Shown here piece after piece: positions 5,961-6,117 of a stretch of DNA of 6,117 bases. The stretch covers positions 1 to 6,117 of the forward strand of contig DASYSA010000109.1 of NCBI GenBank assembly GCA_036003885.1, given 5' to 3'. This stretch comes from DASYSA01 sp036003885. GTDB taxonomy: Bacteria > Acidobacteriota > Blastocatellia > UBA7656. The notes below the pieces were generated by a model. That model saw nothing but the letters and a program-made list of their open reading frames with translations. It ran no database searches and had not been told where the DNA came from. The position numbers and the translations under genes were made by a program. Within the stretch, counting starts at the first letter, position 1. Each line of letters begins with the position of its first letter.

Positions 5961-6117
5961 CTACTTCCTTAGCTGAGCTTCGATCTCTGTGATCTGCTGG
6001 TTGGCCGCTGCCTGCGCCGGAACAAGAAATGCGAATTGCGAAATGCGAATTGCGAAATTGCCAGGTTGGATCTTGAGCGCGCGACTGCGGCCTCCCTGAA
6101 GTCCCAACTCCTCATTT
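5961..6117 (-). CDS. C-terminal tail of a fourth TMTC/TPR paralogue fused in frame to a repeat-derived N-terminus (partial)
   Basis: The open frame enters at 6116 and ends at TAG (5963-5961), giving 51 residues. The last 19 (PAQAAANQQITEIEAQLRK) align with the C-terminal ends of the complete paralogues, for example NFAMAQDQITDIKARL and NYAPARDKILEINARL, with the proline at the conserved NNP position. The first 34 visible residues (NEELGLQGGR through FAFLVPA, the last two shared with the tail) are identical to residues 10-43 of the 640-codon gene. The whole membrane and TPR portion expected between these two ends is missing. If the element is intact beyond the window, the product would be only about 60 residues with no enzymatic core, so this is best read as a deletion remnant or an assembly chimera. 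Its stop lies 7 nt before the next ATG, which keeps the operon spacing and could serve to deliver ribosomes. Confidence 0.6.
   Translation of the reverse strand, partial: NEELGLQGGRSRALKIQPGNFAIRISQFAFLVPAQAAANQQITEIEAQLRK
5966..5970 (-). promoter_or_regulatory. Candidate ribosome binding site (AAGGA) of paralogue 3
   Basis: AAGGA lies 12 nt before the ATG at 5953, within the final codons of the upstream fragment. The spacing is long, and a purine-rich GAAGAGAA run fills the spacer. The site lies outside the hairpin arm that contains the AUG. This gene is therefore likely to depend on ribosomes arriving from the upstream reading frame. Confidence 0.4.
6014..6117. repeat. Direct repeat, copy 2 (at least 104 bp, cut by the window end)
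   Basis: This is an exact copy of 5824-5927 that is still matching at the last base of the window, so its true length is unknown. It contains the complete left arm of the inverted-repeat element (6025-6058), the whole spacer, and only the first 4 bases of the second arm. On its left it joins directly to the C-terminal tail of the fourth paralogue. Confidence 0.95.

Noticed and set aside
5618..5992. Plus-strand open frame through the inverted-repeat element
   Set aside because: The frame is open because the heptamer repeat lacks stops and the rest is antisense to the 640-codon gene. It is not evidence of a separate gene.

Overview
The window carries one densely packed minus-strand gene series. 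From upstream to downstream (right to left on the + strand) it reads: the last codons of a fourth paralogue (5961-6117), three complete and closely related genes of 640, 627 and 629 codons (4031-5953, 2092-3975, 206-2095), and the first 41 codons of a further gene that leaves the window at position 1. Junctions are tight: 7 nt, 55 nt, a 4-base ATGA overlap, and 82 nt. No promoter or terminator is visible, so this looks like the interior of a longer operon. No rRNA, tRNA, CRISPR array or transposase was recognised.

All three complete genes encode polytopic inner-membrane proteins with a C-terminal array of four 34-residue tetratricopeptide repeats (TPRs). The membrane half has the landmarks of TMTC-like proteins (transmembrane and TPR-containing; GT-C-fold glycosyltransferases related to protein O-mannosyltransferases). 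These are a YDD acidic pair just after the first membrane helix, GYHLTT, HPAHIE.VAW, a KE motif before a helix, and HDRY.YLPSVGF. The expected activity is transfer of a sugar from a lipid-linked donor to a protein or other acceptor on the outer face of the cytoplasmic membrane. Neither substrate nor donor can be read from the sequence.

The most unusual part is the right-hand end. A 123-bp element with 34-bp imperfect inverted-repeat arms, built partly from the heptamer ATGCGAA, forms the start codon and first ~40 codons of the 640-codon gene. It replaces the N-terminal tail seen in its paralogues and puts the AUG inside a long predicted mRNA stem. An exact 104-bp part of the same sequence recurs 190 bp further on. 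There it is joined in frame to the C-terminal tail of the fourth paralogue at a CCGGCGC microhomology. The second copy runs to the last base of the window, so this could be a real repeat-mediated rearrangement or an assembly artefact at a contig end.

The organism cannot be fixed from this window. AGGAG/AAGGA-type ribosome binding sites, moderate-to-high GC and tandem TMTC-like TPR proteins indicate a bacterium. Acidobacteriota (Blastocatellia-like) or another environmental phylum is a low-confidence guess based on similar TPR protein families and similar short AT/GC-mixed repeats.
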